Notes: a model not told the origin generated them from the sequence alone. Counted from the first letter of the stretch, positions 23,267 through 31,486 are shown. The stretch: 38,503 bases of DNA from Prevotella sp. CAG:1031 (GCA_000431215.1 HF985594.1:32221-70723), one strand, 5' to 3'. Translations and numbers: made by a program.

Positions 23267-24619
23267 ATGAGATTTGTAGAAACCCTAAAAAATATCTGGA
23301 CCATCGAGGAGCTCCGCAAGCGCCTTCTGGTTACCCTGCTGCTGGTACTTGTCTACCGCCTGGGTTGCTATGTCGTGCTTCCTGGCATCTCTCCTGAAGA
23401 CCTCGATGCCCTGTCGAAGTTCACAAACCGCACAGGCCTGATGCAACTTCTCGACATGTTCTCGGGTGGCGCCTTCTCGCAGGCATCAATCTTTGCCCTC
23501 GGAATCATGCCCTACATCACGGCTTCGATTGTGATACAGCTGCTTGGCATGGTTCTTCCCTCGTTCCAGAAAATGCAGCGTGAGGGCGAAAGCGGCCGTC
23601 AGAAGCTCAACCAGTATACGCGCTATCTGACTGTCATCATACTTCTGCTGCAAGGCCCGGCCTACCTGATCAACCTTCAGGTTCAGGCTGCCGGCGCCGG
23701 CCTCTCTTCCCACATGGGCTTCTGGACAACGGCCTATCTGACGGTTATCCTTGCCGCCGGCTCGATGTTCATCATGTGGCTGGGTGAGCGCATAACCGAC
23801 CGCGGTGTCGGCAACGGCATCTCGTTCATCATCCTCGTGGGCATTATCGCCCGCCTTCCGGGAGCTCTCTTCTATGAGTTCACATCGCGTATGCCCGGAG
23901 CCGGCGGAAGCCAGGGCGGCCTGATAATGTTCGTCGTCGAGCTCATCCTTCTGTTCGCCGTCACCGTAGGCGCCGTGCTTCTGGTGCAGGGAACCCGCAA
24001 GGTGCCCGTGCAGTATGCCAAGCGCGTTGTCGGCAACCGTCAGTACGGCGGCGCCCGCCAGTATATTCCTCTGAAGGTCAACGCTGCCGGCGTTATGCCG
24101 ATCATCTTCGCCCAGGCCATCATGTTCATCCCCATCACCGTAGCCGGTTTCGGGGGAGCATCCGACGCCTCGAGCGGATTCGTGGCAGCCTTCAGCGACA
24201 TCAACGGATTCTGGTATAATTTCGTCTACTTCATCATGATTGTCGCCTTCACCTACTTCTACACCGCCGTCACAGTCCGCCCGACCCAGATGGCTGAAGA
24301 CATGAAGCGCAACAACGGATTCATTCCCGGCGTCAAGCCCGGAAAGAAAACCGCCGATTATCTCGACTCGATCATGAGCCGTATAACTCTGCCCGGTTCG
24401 ATATTCCTCGGCTTCGTGGCTATCATGCCCGCTTTCGCCCGTCTGTTCGGTATCAGCCAGAACTTCGCCCAGTTCTTCGGCGGCACCTCGCTGCTGATTC
24501 TCGTAGGCGTCGTTCTCGATACCCTCCAGCAGATCGAGAGCCATCTGATGATGCACCACTACGACGGTCTGATGAAGGACGGCAAGATCAAGGGCCGCAC
24601 AACCGGCGGCGCCTATTGA
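23267..24619 (+). CDS. secY: Protein translocase subunit SecY
   Basis: A 450-residue inner-membrane channel protein with ten predicted transmembrane helices. It forms the SecYEG pore for export and membrane insertion. Signatures include the first helix RLLVTLLLVLVYRLGCYVVL, the plug and ring region after it (SGGAFSQASIFALGIMPYIT), and the cytoplasmic QGTRKVPVQYAKR loop that touches ribosome or SecA. The end DGLMKDGKIKGR is typical. Its place after rplO is conserved in bacteria. Confidence 0.98.
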   Translation: MRFVETLKNIWTIEELRKRLLVTLLLVLVYRLGCYVVLPGISPEDLDALSKFTNRTGLMQLLDMFSGGAFSQASIFALGIMPYITASIVIQLLGMVLPSFQKMQREGESGRQKLNQYTRYLTVIILLLQGPAYLINLQVQAAGAGLSSHMGFWTTAYLTVILAAGSMFIMWLGERITDRGVGNGISFIILVGIIARLPGALFYEFTSRMPGAGGSQGGLIMFVVELILLFAVTVGAVLLVQGTRKVPVQYAKRVVGNRQYGGARQYIPLKVNAAGVMPIIFAQAIMFIPITVAGFGGASDASSGFVAAFSDINGFWYNFVYFIMIVAFTYFYTAVTVRPTQMAEDMKRNNGFIPGVKPGKKTADYLDSIMSRITLPGSIFLGFVAIMPAFARLFGISQNFAQFFGGTSLLILVGVVLDTLQQIESHLMMHHYDGLMKDGKIKGRTTGGAY

Positions 24620-24690
24620 GCCATTCATGATTCGATAACCGGTTTACAGACTATCGAACGCAAAGAATAATAATCTATAGCAAGGCAACG

Positions 24691-24725
24691 TGCCGGCTCC
24701 TTCCGCTTCGGCGGAAGGAGTGGCA
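24691..24725 (+). other. UUCG-capped hairpin between secY and map
   Basis: CTCCTTCCGC at 24697-24706 pairs perfectly with GCGGAAGGAG at 24711-24720 around the superstable TTCG loop. Outer arms TGCC (24691-24694) and GGCA (24722-24725) extend it. No T-run follows. It may be a processing or stability element separating secY from map. Confidence 0.65.
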
Positions 24726-24741
24726 CGGCCTGTTTAGCTGA

Positions 24742-25524
24742 ATGATAATTCTCAAGACCCCACAAGAAATCGAGAAGATGCGCGCTGCCTGCGCTCTGAC
24801 ATCGGCCACGCTCGGCGAAGTAGCCAAGTGGGTCGGGCCCGGCGTGACAACCCAGCATCTCGACACCATAGCCCGCGAGTTTATCCTTGACAACGGCGGC
24901 AGGCCCGCCTGCCTCGGCTATGGCGGTTTTCCGGGCACCCTCTGCATAGAGGTCAACGAGACTGTTGTCCACGGATTCCCGTCGGCGCGCACCCTGCGCG
25001 AAGGTGATGTCGTGGGCCTAGATCTTGTTGTCGAGCTTGACGGCTTCTGCGGCGACAGCTGCTATACGTTCCCTGTAGGCGAAATCGCCGACGACGTTCG
25101 CCGTCTGCTTGTCACTACCAAGGAGAGCCTCTATGTCGGCATCGAGGCGGCCCGCGCCGGTCACCGTATTGGCGACATCTCTAACGCCATACAGACATTC
25201 TGTGAGCGCGCTGGCTATACCGTTGTCCGCGAGATGTGCGGCCACGGAATCGGACGCAAGATGCACGAAGATCCCGAAGTGCCCAACTACGGACGCCGCG
25301 GCTGCGGCCCTCTTCTGCGCAACGGAATGTGTATAGCCATCGAGCCCATGATCAACATGGGGAGCCGCAATATCGTGATCGGCTCAGACGGCTGGGAGTG
25401 CCGCACACGCGACCGCAAGCCTTCGGCCCATTACGAGCACACTGTCGCCATCATCGACGGCGTTGCAGAACCTCTGACAACTTTCGAGCCGATCGCCGGA
25501 GTCTTGGGCGACCGATTCATCTGA
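24742..25524 (+). CDS. map: Methionine aminopeptidase, type I
   Basis: A 260-residue cytosolic metallopeptidase that removes the N-terminal Met of new proteins. The five metal ligands are all seen in context: the Asp of VVGLDLV, the Asp of FCGDSC, the His of CGHGIG, the Glu of IEPM and the Glu of YEHTVAI. It has the short type I form without an N-terminal zinc finger. The neighbours secY upstream and infA 44 bases downstream match the conserved gene order. Confidence 0.97.
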   Translation: MIILKTPQEIEKMRAACALTSATLGEVAKWVGPGVTTQHLDTIAREFILDNGGRPACLGYGGFPGTLCIEVNETVVHGFPSARTLREGDVVGLDLVVELDGFCGDSCYTFPVGEIADDVRRLLVTTKESLYVGIEAARAGHRIGDISNAIQTFCERAGYTVVREMCGHGIGRKMHEDPEVPNYGRRGCGPLLRNGMCIAIEPMINMGSRNIVIGSDGWECRTRDRKPSAHYEHTVAIIDGVAEPLTTFEPIAGVLGDRFI

Positions 25525-25568
25525 ACAGACCCAGTAACCTGCTAACTTTATCAGACATCAATAACCGA

Positions 25569-25787
25569 ATGGCCAAACAAGCAGCAATAGAACAGGACGG
25601 AACAATCGTCGAAGCGCTCTCAAACGCCATGTTTCGCGTGGAACTCGAAAACGGCCACGAGATAACGGCCCATATTTCCGGGAAAATGCGCATGCATTAC
25701 ATAAAAATTCTTCCCGGCGACAAGGTGAGAGTTGAAATGTCGCCCTACGACCTTTCGAAGGGGCGCATTGCTTTCCGATATAAATGA
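25569..25787 (+). CDS. infA: Translation initiation factor IF-1
   Basis: A 72-residue OB-fold protein that binds the 30S A site during initiation. MAKQAAIEQDGTIVEALSN, then FRVELENGHEITAHISGKMR and the end PYDLSKGRIAFRYK are typical. A longer frame continues upstream into map but is not family-like. rpmJ follows after 52 bases. Confidence 0.98.
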   Translation: MAKQAAIEQDGTIVEALSNAMFRVELENGHEITAHISGKMRMHYIKILPGDKVRVEMSPYDLSKGRIAFRYK

Positions 25788-25839
25788 ACCGTCGAAACGC
25801 TCATTAAATCATCAGCAACATCCTATAAACAAAAAAGAT

Positions 25840-25956
25840 ATGAAAGTAAGAGCATCTATCAAGGCACGTACCCCGGAGAGCAAGATCGTTCGCCGCAAGG
25901 GACGTCTTTACGTAATCAACAAGAAAAACCCCAAATTAAAGATGCGCCAAGGGTAA
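25840..25956 (+). CDS. rpmJ: 50S ribosomal protein bL36, zinc-free form
   Basis: A 38-residue L36. It begins MKVRASIKARTPESKIVRRK and ends KNPKLKMRQG. The usual zinc ligands (CxxC...C...H) are missing: the protein has no cysteine at all. A -7 promoter element lies just after its stop, ahead of rpsM. Confidence 0.95.
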   Translation: MKVRASIKARTPESKIVRRKGRLYVINKKNPKLKMRQG

Positions 25957-25964
25957 AAATTTTG

Positions 25965-25973
25965 TACCTTTGC
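25965..25973 (+). promoter_or_regulatory. Probable internal promoter -7 element before rpsM
   Basis: TACCTTTGC matches the TAnnTTTG consensus and lies 32 bases before the rpsM ATG. No clear -33 TTTG sits at 19-21 bases upstream. It would let the alpha group (rpsM to rplQ, with rpoA) be transcribed separately from the upstream genes. Confidence 0.6.
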
Positions 25974-26005
25974 AGTCGAATTTTTAAGCTACAACACAAC
26001 AATTT

Positions 26006-26386
26006 ATGGCAGTACGAATCGTGGGAGTTGACCTCCCCCAGAACAAAAGAGGTGAAATCGCCCTGACCTACATCTACGGAATCGGCCGCAGCGCCGCCCG
26101 CAAGGTGCTTGAAAAGGCAGGTGTCGATGTCAACATCAAAGTAACAGACTGGACCGACCAGCAGGCAGCCGCTGTGCGTGAAGTCATCTCTACCGACTTC
26201 AAGGTAGAGGGTGATCTCCGAAGCGAAATCCAGCTCAACATCAAACGCCTGATGGATATCGGTTGCTATCGTGGCATTCGCCACCGTAACGGCCTCCCCG
26301 TGCGCGGACAGAGCACCAAGAACAACGCCCGTACCCGCAAGGGCCGTAAGAAGACCGTCGCTAACAAGAAGAAAGCTACTAAATAA
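26006..26386 (+). CDS. rpsM: 30S ribosomal protein uS13
   Basis: A 126-residue S13 of the 30S head, which contacts the P-site tRNA and bridges to the 50S. It has VGVDLPQNKRGEIALTYIYG, then GIGRSAARKVLEKAG and the basic C-terminal RHRNGLPVRGQSTKNNARTR. It is the first gene of the alpha group and follows a likely internal promoter. Confidence 0.98.
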   Translation: MAVRIVGVDLPQNKRGEIALTYIYGIGRSAARKVLEKAGVDVNIKVTDWTDQQAAAVREVISTDFKVEGDLRSEIQLNIKRLMDIGCYRGIRHRNGLPVRGQSTKNNARTRKGRKKTVANKKKATK

Positions 26387-26395
26387 TAGAATCCA

Positions 26396-26785
26396 ATGGC
26401 AAAAAAGACAGTCGCAGCAAAGAAGCGCAACGTTAAGGTTACGGCCGAAGGCCAGCTTCACGTTCACTCCTCGTTTAACAATATCATTGTGTGTCTGGCC
26501 AACTCCGAAGGCCAGGTTATCTCGTGGTCAAGCGCCGGCAAGATGGGTTTCCGCGGTTCGAAGAAGAACACTCCCTATGCCGCACAGATGGCCGCACAAG
26601 ACTGCGCGAAGGTCGCCTATGACCTTGGCCTGCGCAAGGTGAAAGCCTATGTCAAAGGCCCCGGCAACGGACGTGAGAGCGCAATCCGCACAATCCACGG
26701 AGCCGGCATCGAGGTTACCGACATTCTCGACGTTACCCCGCTGCCCCACAACGGCTGCCGTCCTCCCAAACGCCGCCGCGTTTAA
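26396..26785 (+). CDS. rpsK: 30S ribosomal protein uS11
   Basis: A 129-residue S11 of the 30S platform. HVHSSFNNIIVCLANSEGQV, then KMGFRGSKKNTPYAAQMAA and the C-terminal VTPLPHNGCRPPKRRRV are near-invariant segments. It starts nine bases after rpsM. A 445-base spacer separates it from rpsD, although they adjoin in most bacteria. Confidence 0.98.
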   Translation: MAKKTVAAKKRNVKVTAEGQLHVHSSFNNIIVCLANSEGQVISWSSAGKMGFRGSKKNTPYAAQMAAQDCAKVAYDLGLRKVKAYVKGPGNGRESAIRTIHGAGIEVTDILDVTPLPHNGCRPPKRRRV

Positions 26786-27230
26786 TTCAGGAACGGCATC
26801 ACGTCCTCATTCAGTCAACATAACACCCAGTCGGAGTTTCGGGCTCAGCGCCCGTCTTTCCCCATCGGGTTGCCATGTAGCTGATCTCCACCGCCGCCAT
26901 AGCGGCCGGCAACGCGCCTGAGAGCAGGCATCCGTTTTCATATCTTTCATTGTGGCTCATCCCGGGCCCGTTTCCACCACTGCCATCGGACAGCCTCGCG
27001 CCGACTGACTGCTTTTTTGAATCACCTCTCAGCAGTCGCGGCTGTGTCGGCCGATACTACCGGCGGCAAAAGGCAGGCGAGACGCAGGTACCCGGAAAGA
27101 ACCCCCGTAGAGAGATGCCCGCGCCGAAGGCCCTCCGGCTCAGTCCGGAGCTTCAGGAGACCCCGCAATCCCGCGCTGAACCTTTCCGACACAGATAACC
27201 AACCTATCCAAACTCAACAACAAACATCTT
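26786..27230 (+). other. 445-base spacer between rpsK and rpsD
   Basis: No gene was recognised. Hairpins are seen at 26840-26854 (CGGGC, loop, GCCCG, followed by TCTTTCC), 26893-26906 (GCCGC, CATA, GCGGC) and 27126-27154 (GAAG and CTCCGG arms with a 3-base bulge). TATCTTTC at 26941 is one base off the -7 consensus but has no -33. The last 40 bases are A-rich. An 82-codon open frame (26950-27198) resembles no family I know. Confidence 0.65.
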
Positions 27231-27836
27231 ATGGCAAGATACATCGGTCCCAAAACCCGTATTTCACGCCGCTTCGGCGAGCCTATCTTCGGCCCCGACA
27301 AAGTGCTCGAACGCCGTCAGACCCCTCCCGGACAGCATGGCGCCAACCGTCGCCGCAAAACCTCTGAGTATGGCACTCAGCTGCGCGAAAAGCAGAAAGC
27401 CAAATATACCTACGGAGTTCTCGAGCGTCAGTTCCGCAACCTCTTCGACAAAGCCGCCTCGACAAAAGGCATCACCGGTGAGGTTCTGCTCCAGCTTCTC
27501 GAAGGCCGTCTCGACAACGTCGTCTACCGTCTGGGCATCGCCCCGACCCGCGCCGCAGCCCGTCAGCTCGTCCTTCACCGCCACATCACAGTCAACGGTC
27601 AGGTTGTCAATATCGCCTCTTATCAGGTGAAACCCGGCGACGTCGTAGGTGTGCGCGAGCGCTCGAAATCACTTGAAGTCATCGCCGACGCCCTCGCAGG
27701 CTTCAACCACAGCAAATACCCCTGGATCGAATGGGACGAGGCAACAAAATCGGGTAAGCTCCTTCACGTTCCCGCACGCGAAGACATTCCCGAGAATATC
27801 AAGGAGCAGCTCATCGTCGAGCTCTACTCTAAGTAA
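27231..27836 (+). CDS. rpsD: 30S ribosomal protein uS4, zinc-free form
   Basis: A 201-residue S4, a primary 16S-binding protein and, in several bacteria, a translational autoregulator. It has MARYIGPKTRISRRFGEPIF, then RRQTPPGQHGANRRRKTSEY and the S4 RNA-binding domain (RLDNVVYRLGIAPTRAAARQ). The N-terminal zinc cysteines of the C+ form are absent. It lies after a long structured spacer, which makes a regulatory site for S4 itself plausible. Confidence 0.98.
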   Translation: MARYIGPKTRISRRFGEPIFGPDKVLERRQTPPGQHGANRRRKTSEYGTQLREKQKAKYTYGVLERQFRNLFDKAASTKGITGEVLLQLLEGRLDNVVYRLGIAPTRAAARQLVLHRHITVNGQVVNIASYQVKPGDVVGVRERSKSLEVIADALAGFNHSKYPWIEWDEATKSGKLLHVPAREDIPENIKEQLIVELYSK

Positions 27837-27863
27837 TAAACCTCAATTAATCCTCTCTGATCC

Positions 27864-28862
27864 ATGGCTATTTTAGCATTTCAGAAACCCGACAAAGTCT
27901 TGATGCTGGAAGCCGATAACCACTTCGGCAAGTTTGAATTCAAGCCATTGGAACCGGGCTACGGCATTACCATCGGTAACGCCCTGCGTCGCATACTGCT
28001 CAGCTCGCTCGAAGGCTTCGCCATCTCGAGCATCCGCGTTGACGGCGTCAAACATGAGTTCGACGTGATTCCCGGGGTCAAGGAGGATGTCACCAACATC
28101 ATCCTTAACCTCAAGAAGGTCAACCTCAAGCAGATTGTCGAGGATACCGACTCCGAGAAAGTCACCGTCACAATTCCCGCCGGTCAGGAAGTGTTCACGG
28201 CAGGCGACATCTCCAAAGCCCTTGTAGGCTTTGAGGTTCTCAACCCCGAGCTTGTCATCTGTCACCTCGATCCCGGAGCGAGCTTCTCTATCGACCTCAC
28301 TATCAATCAGGGTCGCGGCTGGGTACCGGCCGAAGAGAACCGCAATCCGAACGACGATGCCAACAACATCATCGCCATCGACTCGATCTACACTCCGATT
28401 GTCAACGTCAAATATACTGTCGACAACTATCGTGTCGACCAGAAGACCGACTACGACAAACTGACCCTCGAGATCACCACCGACGGCTCTATCCTGCCCA
28501 AGGAGGCCCTTAAGGAAGCAGCCAAGATTCTCATTCACCACTTCATGCTCTTCAGCGACGTGAAGATCACTCTCGAAGCCCCCGAAGCCGAGGAAACCGA
28601 AGAGTTCGACGAGGAGGTTCTCCACATGCGCCAGCTGCTCAAGAGCAAGCTCGTCGATATGGATCTCAGCGTCAGAGCCCTCAACTGCCTCAAGAGCGCC
28701 GAAGTCGAGACCCTTGGCGAACTCGTCGTGTTCAACAAGACCGACCTGCTCAAGTTCCGTAATTTCGGACGCAAGTCGCTCACCGAGCTCGATGAGCTTC
28801 TGGCCAACCTCAACCTCTCGTTCGGCATGGATATTTCAAAGTATAAATTAGACAAAGAGTAA
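27864..28862 (+). CDS. rpoA: DNA-directed RNA polymerase subunit alpha
   Basis: A 332-residue alpha subunit. The N-terminal domain, about residues 1-235, has the dimer and assembly motifs FKPLEPGYGITIGNALRRIL and ISSIRVDGVKHEFDVIPGV. The C-terminal domain, about 255-332, binds DNA and activators (VRALNCLKSAEVETLGELV, then RNFGRKSLTELDELL). Co-transcription with ribosomal genes couples polymerase and ribosome synthesis. The neighbours rpsD and rplQ are in the usual order. Confidence 0.98.
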   Translation: MAILAFQKPDKVLMLEADNHFGKFEFKPLEPGYGITIGNALRRILLSSLEGFAISSIRVDGVKHEFDVIPGVKEDVTNIILNLKKVNLKQIVEDTDSEKVTVTIPAGQEVFTAGDISKALVGFEVLNPELVICHLDPGASFSIDLTINQGRGWVPAEENRNPNDDANNIIAIDSIYTPIVNVKYTVDNYRVDQKTDYDKLTLEITTDGSILPKEALKEAAKILIHHFMLFSDVKITLEAPEAEETEEFDEEVLHMRQLLKSKLVDMDLSVRALNCLKSAEVETLGELVVFNKTDLLKFRNFGRKSLTELDELLANLNLSFGMDISKYKLDKE

Positions 28863-28871
28863 ACCCCCACG

Positions 28872-29369
28872 ATGAGACACAATAAAAAATTCAATCATCT
28901 CAGCCGCAAGAAGGCTCATCGCGACGCCCTTCTTGCCAATATGACCATCGCACTGATTATGCGCAAGCGCATATTCACGACCCTGGCCAAGGCCAAAGCT
29001 CTGCGTGTCTACGCCGAGCCCCTGATCAACCGCGCAAAAGCCGATTCGACACCCAACCGTCGCCACGTCTTCGCCCATCTTCAGGACAAGGCCGCCGTCA
29101 CCGAACTCTTCAACGAGATCTCGAACAAGATCGCCGACCGCCCCGGAGGCTACACCCGCATCCTCAAGACCGGCAACCGTCTGGGCGATAACGCCTCGAT
29201 GTGCTTCATCGAGCTTGTCGACTACAACGAGGCCGCCATGCCCGAAAAGGCCGCCAAGAAGACTGCCACCCGCCGTTCGCGCCGCAGCCCGAAGAAAGCC
29301 GTCGCCGAGGCCGCAGCCAAAGCCGACAAAGAGCACCCCGCCGCTGAAGAGGCCCCCAAGGCTGAATAA
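28872..29369 (+). CDS. rplQ: 50S ribosomal protein bL17
   Basis: A 165-residue L17 near the tunnel exit. The core has MRHNKKFNHLSRKKAHRDAL, then NMTIALIMRKRIFTTLAKAK and GYTRILKTGNRLGDNASMC. It has a C-terminal extension of about 40 residues, rich in Ala, Lys, Arg and Glu, that E. coli L17 lacks. It is the last gene of the cluster; a strong terminator follows. Confidence 0.97.
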   Translation: MRHNKKFNHLSRKKAHRDALLANMTIALIMRKRIFTTLAKAKALRVYAEPLINRAKADSTPNRRHVFAHLQDKAAVTELFNEISNKIADRPGGYTRILKTGNRLGDNASMCFIELVDYNEAAMPEKAAKKTATRRSRRSPKKAVAEAAAKADKEHPAAEEAPKAE

Positions 29370-29414
29370 AACCGGCAATTCCCAGTGCGGCGCAAGCCGC
29401 CTGAGAGCAGCATA

Positions 29415-29451
29415 AAAAGCCGTTGCCCGACAATCCGGGCAGCGGCTTTTT
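29415..29451 (+). terminator. Intrinsic terminator of the ribosomal cluster
   Basis: AAAAGCCGTTGCCCG at 29415-29429 pairs with 29436-29450 over 15 positions, with one G-U wobble, around the loop ACAATC. The 3' arm ends in a T-run at 29447-29451. It lies 46 bases after the rplQ stop and before the rpsA promoter. Confidence 0.88.
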
Positions 29452-29501
29452 GCCGCTTCCGAGGACGCTGATAATCAATCAACAAAAAAAGTAGGCGCGT
29501 T

Positions 29502-29534
29502 TTTGGCTGTTTCGTTAAAATGGCTTATCTTTGC
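29502..29534 (+). promoter_or_regulatory. Promoter of rpsA
   Basis: TTTG at 29502-29505, a 20-base spacer, then TATCTTTGC at 29526-29534. Its layout is the same as that of the rpsL promoter. The expected start near 29537 gives a leader of about 60 bases before the ATG. Confidence 0.82.
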
Positions 29535-29570
29535 GCCCGAAAGCGGCCGTATGCCGCTGAGTGATTTTTA

Positions 29571-29589
29571 ATTAACCTTATTATTAACC
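29571..29589 (+). promoter_or_regulatory. Paired ATTAACC element before rpsA
   Basis: ATTAACC occurs at 29571-29577 and 29583-29589, ending eight bases before the ATG and separated by TTATT. The rpsN leader holds the same pair with one base less between copies. It lies within the predicted rpsA mRNA leader. Confidence 0.5.
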
Positions 29590-29597
29590 ATTTTTTA

Positions 29598-31382
29598 ATG
29601 ACTGAAGAAGTAAAAACAGCCGTTGCAGACTTCGACTGGGACGCCTACGAACATGGCGAAACCCGGGGCAACAAATCGCGTGAAGAACTCGTCAAGACCT
29701 ACGACGAGAGCCTCAACACCGTAAAAGACAAAGACGTAATCGAAGGTACAATCATCGCCATCAACAAACGTGAGGTGGTTGTTAACATCGGCTACAAGAG
29801 CGACGGTATCATTCCCGTGAGCGAATTCCGCTACAACCCCGAAATCAAAGTGGGCGATCAGGTGGAAGTGTTCATCGAAAACCAGGAAGACAAGAAAGGC
29901 CAGCTGATCTTGTCGCACCGCAAAGCTCGTGCTGCACGTTCGTGGGACCGCATCAACGCGGCTCTCGAGAACAACGAGATCATCAAAGGCTACATCAAAT
30001 GCCGCACCAAGGGTGGCATGATCGTCGATGTATTCGGCATCGAGGCATTCCTCCCCGGCTCGCAGATCGACGTGAAGCCGATCCGCGACTACGACATCTT
30101 TGTGGGCAAGACAATGGAATTCAAGGTTGTCAAGATCAATCAGGAATTCAAGAACGTTGTTGTCAGCCACAAGGCACTCATCGAGGCCGAACTCGAACAG
30201 CAGAAGCGCGAAATCATCGCCAAGCTCGAAAAGGGTCAGGTCCTCGAAGGAACCGTCAAGAACATCACCTCCTACGGCGTATTCATCGACCTGGGCGGTG
30301 TCGACGGTCTCATCCACATCACCGACCTCTCGTGGGGCCGTGTCAACCATCCTCAGGAAGTTGTCGAGCTCGACCAGAAGCTCAACGTCGTTATCCTCGA
30401 TTTCGACGACGAGAAGAAGCGCATCGCTCTCGGCCTCAAGCAGCTCCAGCCCCATCCCTGGGACGCTCTCGATCCCGAGCTTAAGGTCGGCGACCATGTC
30501 AAAGGCCGCGTAGTTGTAATGACCGACTACGGCGCATTCGTTGAGGTTGCCGCCGGCGTCGAGGGTCTTATCCACGTCAGCGAGATGTCTTACAGCCAGC
30601 ACCTCCGCTCGGCTCAGGACTTCCTCAAAGTCGGCGATGAAGTCGAGGCTGTCATCCTCACTCTCGACCGTGCCGACCGCAAGATGAGCCTCGGCCTGAA
30701 GCAGCTCAAGAAAGATCCCTGGGAAGACATCGAGGTTCGCTATCCCGTCGGCAGCCGTCACACTGCCCGCGTGCGCAACTTCACCAACTTCGGCGTATTT
30801 GTTGAAATCGAAGAAGGTGTCGACGGTCTTATCCATATCAGCGACCTCAGCTGGACCAAGAAAGTCAAACATCCGAGCGAGTTCACTCAGATCGGCGCCG
30901 ACATCGAAGTCCAGGTCCTTGAGATAGACAAGGAAAGCCGCCGCCTCAGCCTCGGCCACAAGCAGCTCGAAGACAACCCCTGGGATGCTTTCGAAGATGT
31001 CTTTGCCGTTGGTTCGATCCACGAAGGCACCATCATCGAGATGGTCGAGAAGGGCGCCGTTGTCGCTCTGCCTCACGGAGTGGAAGGCTTTGCAACTCCC
31101 AAACACCTCGTCAAGGAAGACGGCACCACCGCCAAGAAGGGCGAGACCCTCGAGTTCAAGGTTATCGAATTCAACAAGGACAGCAAGCGCATAATCCTCA
31201 GCCACAGCCGCATTCACGAAGATGCCGCCAAGGCTGCACGCGGCGAAGCTACTCGCAAGGCAAAACGCCCCGCTGCCAAGCGCGAAGAGCAGCCTAAGCT
31301 GACAACTCCCGTAGAGAAGACAACTCTCGGAGACATCGAAGCTCTCGCAGCTCTGAAAGAGAAACTCTCGGCCGGCAAATAA
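29598..31382 (+). CDS. rpsA: 30S ribosomal protein bS1
   Basis: A 594-residue S1 with six S1 RNA-binding domains, at about residues 43-107, 125-195, 210-280, 298-370, 385-455 and 470-545. Domains 3-5 are the clearest, each with the pattern YGVFIDLGGVDGLIHITDLS or its variants and ending in LGLKQL or LGHKQL plus a PWD/PWE turn. The C-terminal tail of about 45 residues is Lys/Ala-rich. S1 recruits mRNA to the 30S subunit, which matters in a phylum with few Shine-Dalgarno sequences. It has its own promoter and terminator. Confidence 0.97.
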   Translation: MTEEVKTAVADFDWDAYEHGETRGNKSREELVKTYDESLNTVKDKDVIEGTIIAINKREVVVNIGYKSDGIIPVSEFRYNPEIKVGDQVEVFIENQEDKKGQLILSHRKARAARSWDRINAALENNEIIKGYIKCRTKGGMIVDVFGIEAFLPGSQIDVKPIRDYDIFVGKTMEFKVVKINQEFKNVVVSHKALIEAELEQQKREIIAKLEKGQVLEGTVKNITSYGVFIDLGGVDGLIHITDLSWGRVNHPQEVVELDQKLNVVILDFDDEKKRIALGLKQLQPHPWDALDPELKVGDHVKGRVVVMTDYGAFVEVAAGVEGLIHVSEMSYSQHLRSAQDFLKVGDEVEAVILTLDRADRKMSLGLKQLKKDPWEDIEVRYPVGSRHTARVRNFTNFGVFVEIEEGVDGLIHISDLSWTKKVKHPSEFTQIGADIEVQVLEIDKESRRLSLGHKQLEDNPWDAFEDVFAVGSIHEGTIIEMVEKGAVVALPHGVEGFATPKHLVKEDGTTAKKGETLEFKVIEFNKDSKRIILSHSRIHEDAAKAARGEATRKAKRPAAKREEQPKLTTPVEKTTLGDIEALAALKEKLSAGK

Positions 31383-31401
31383 TCCGGATCAGATATCCTA
31401 A

Positions 31402-31434
31402 AATAAAGGCTTCGCTACCGGCGAAGCCTTTATT
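31402..31434. terminator. Bidirectional intrinsic terminator between rpsA and trkA
   Basis: AATAAAGGCTTCGC at 31402-31415 is perfectly complementary to 31421-31434 around the loop TACCG. The A/T ends of the stem supply a U-rich tail on either strand, so it can end both rpsA (+) and the convergent trkA (-) transcripts. Confidence 0.85.
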
Positions 31435-31441
31435 CTTTGGG

Positions 31442-31486
31442 TAATAGTTCTAATAGGCCTAATAAGGCTAATTGGGTTAATGGGGT
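31442..31486. repeat. Five degenerate 9-base tandem units starting TAAT
   Basis: The units are TAATAGTTC, TAATAGGCC, TAATAAGGC, TAATTGGGT and TAATGGGGT, end to end. The last one runs into the trkA stop codon. The pattern is clear but short; function unknown. Confidence 0.6.

Noticed and set aside
23486..24628. A 380-codon open frame antisense to secY
   Set aside because: Its product is highly polar and rich in His, Asp and Glu, as expected from reverse-reading hydrophobic codons. It matches nothing known.
26950..27198. An 82-codon open frame in the rpsK-rpsD spacer
   Set aside because: It is Pro- and Arg-rich with no family resemblance and starts at a non-ATG codon. Chance openness in GC-rich sequence is more likely.
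29595..31217. A 540-codon open frame antisense to rpsA
   Set aside because: It mirrors the acidic and hydrophobic repeat pattern of the S1 domains on the opposite strand. The sense strand is unmistakably S1.
31442..31486. The TAAT array as a CRISPR-like repeat
   Set aside because: Units are nine bases, contiguous and degenerate, with no spacers and no cas genes nearby.
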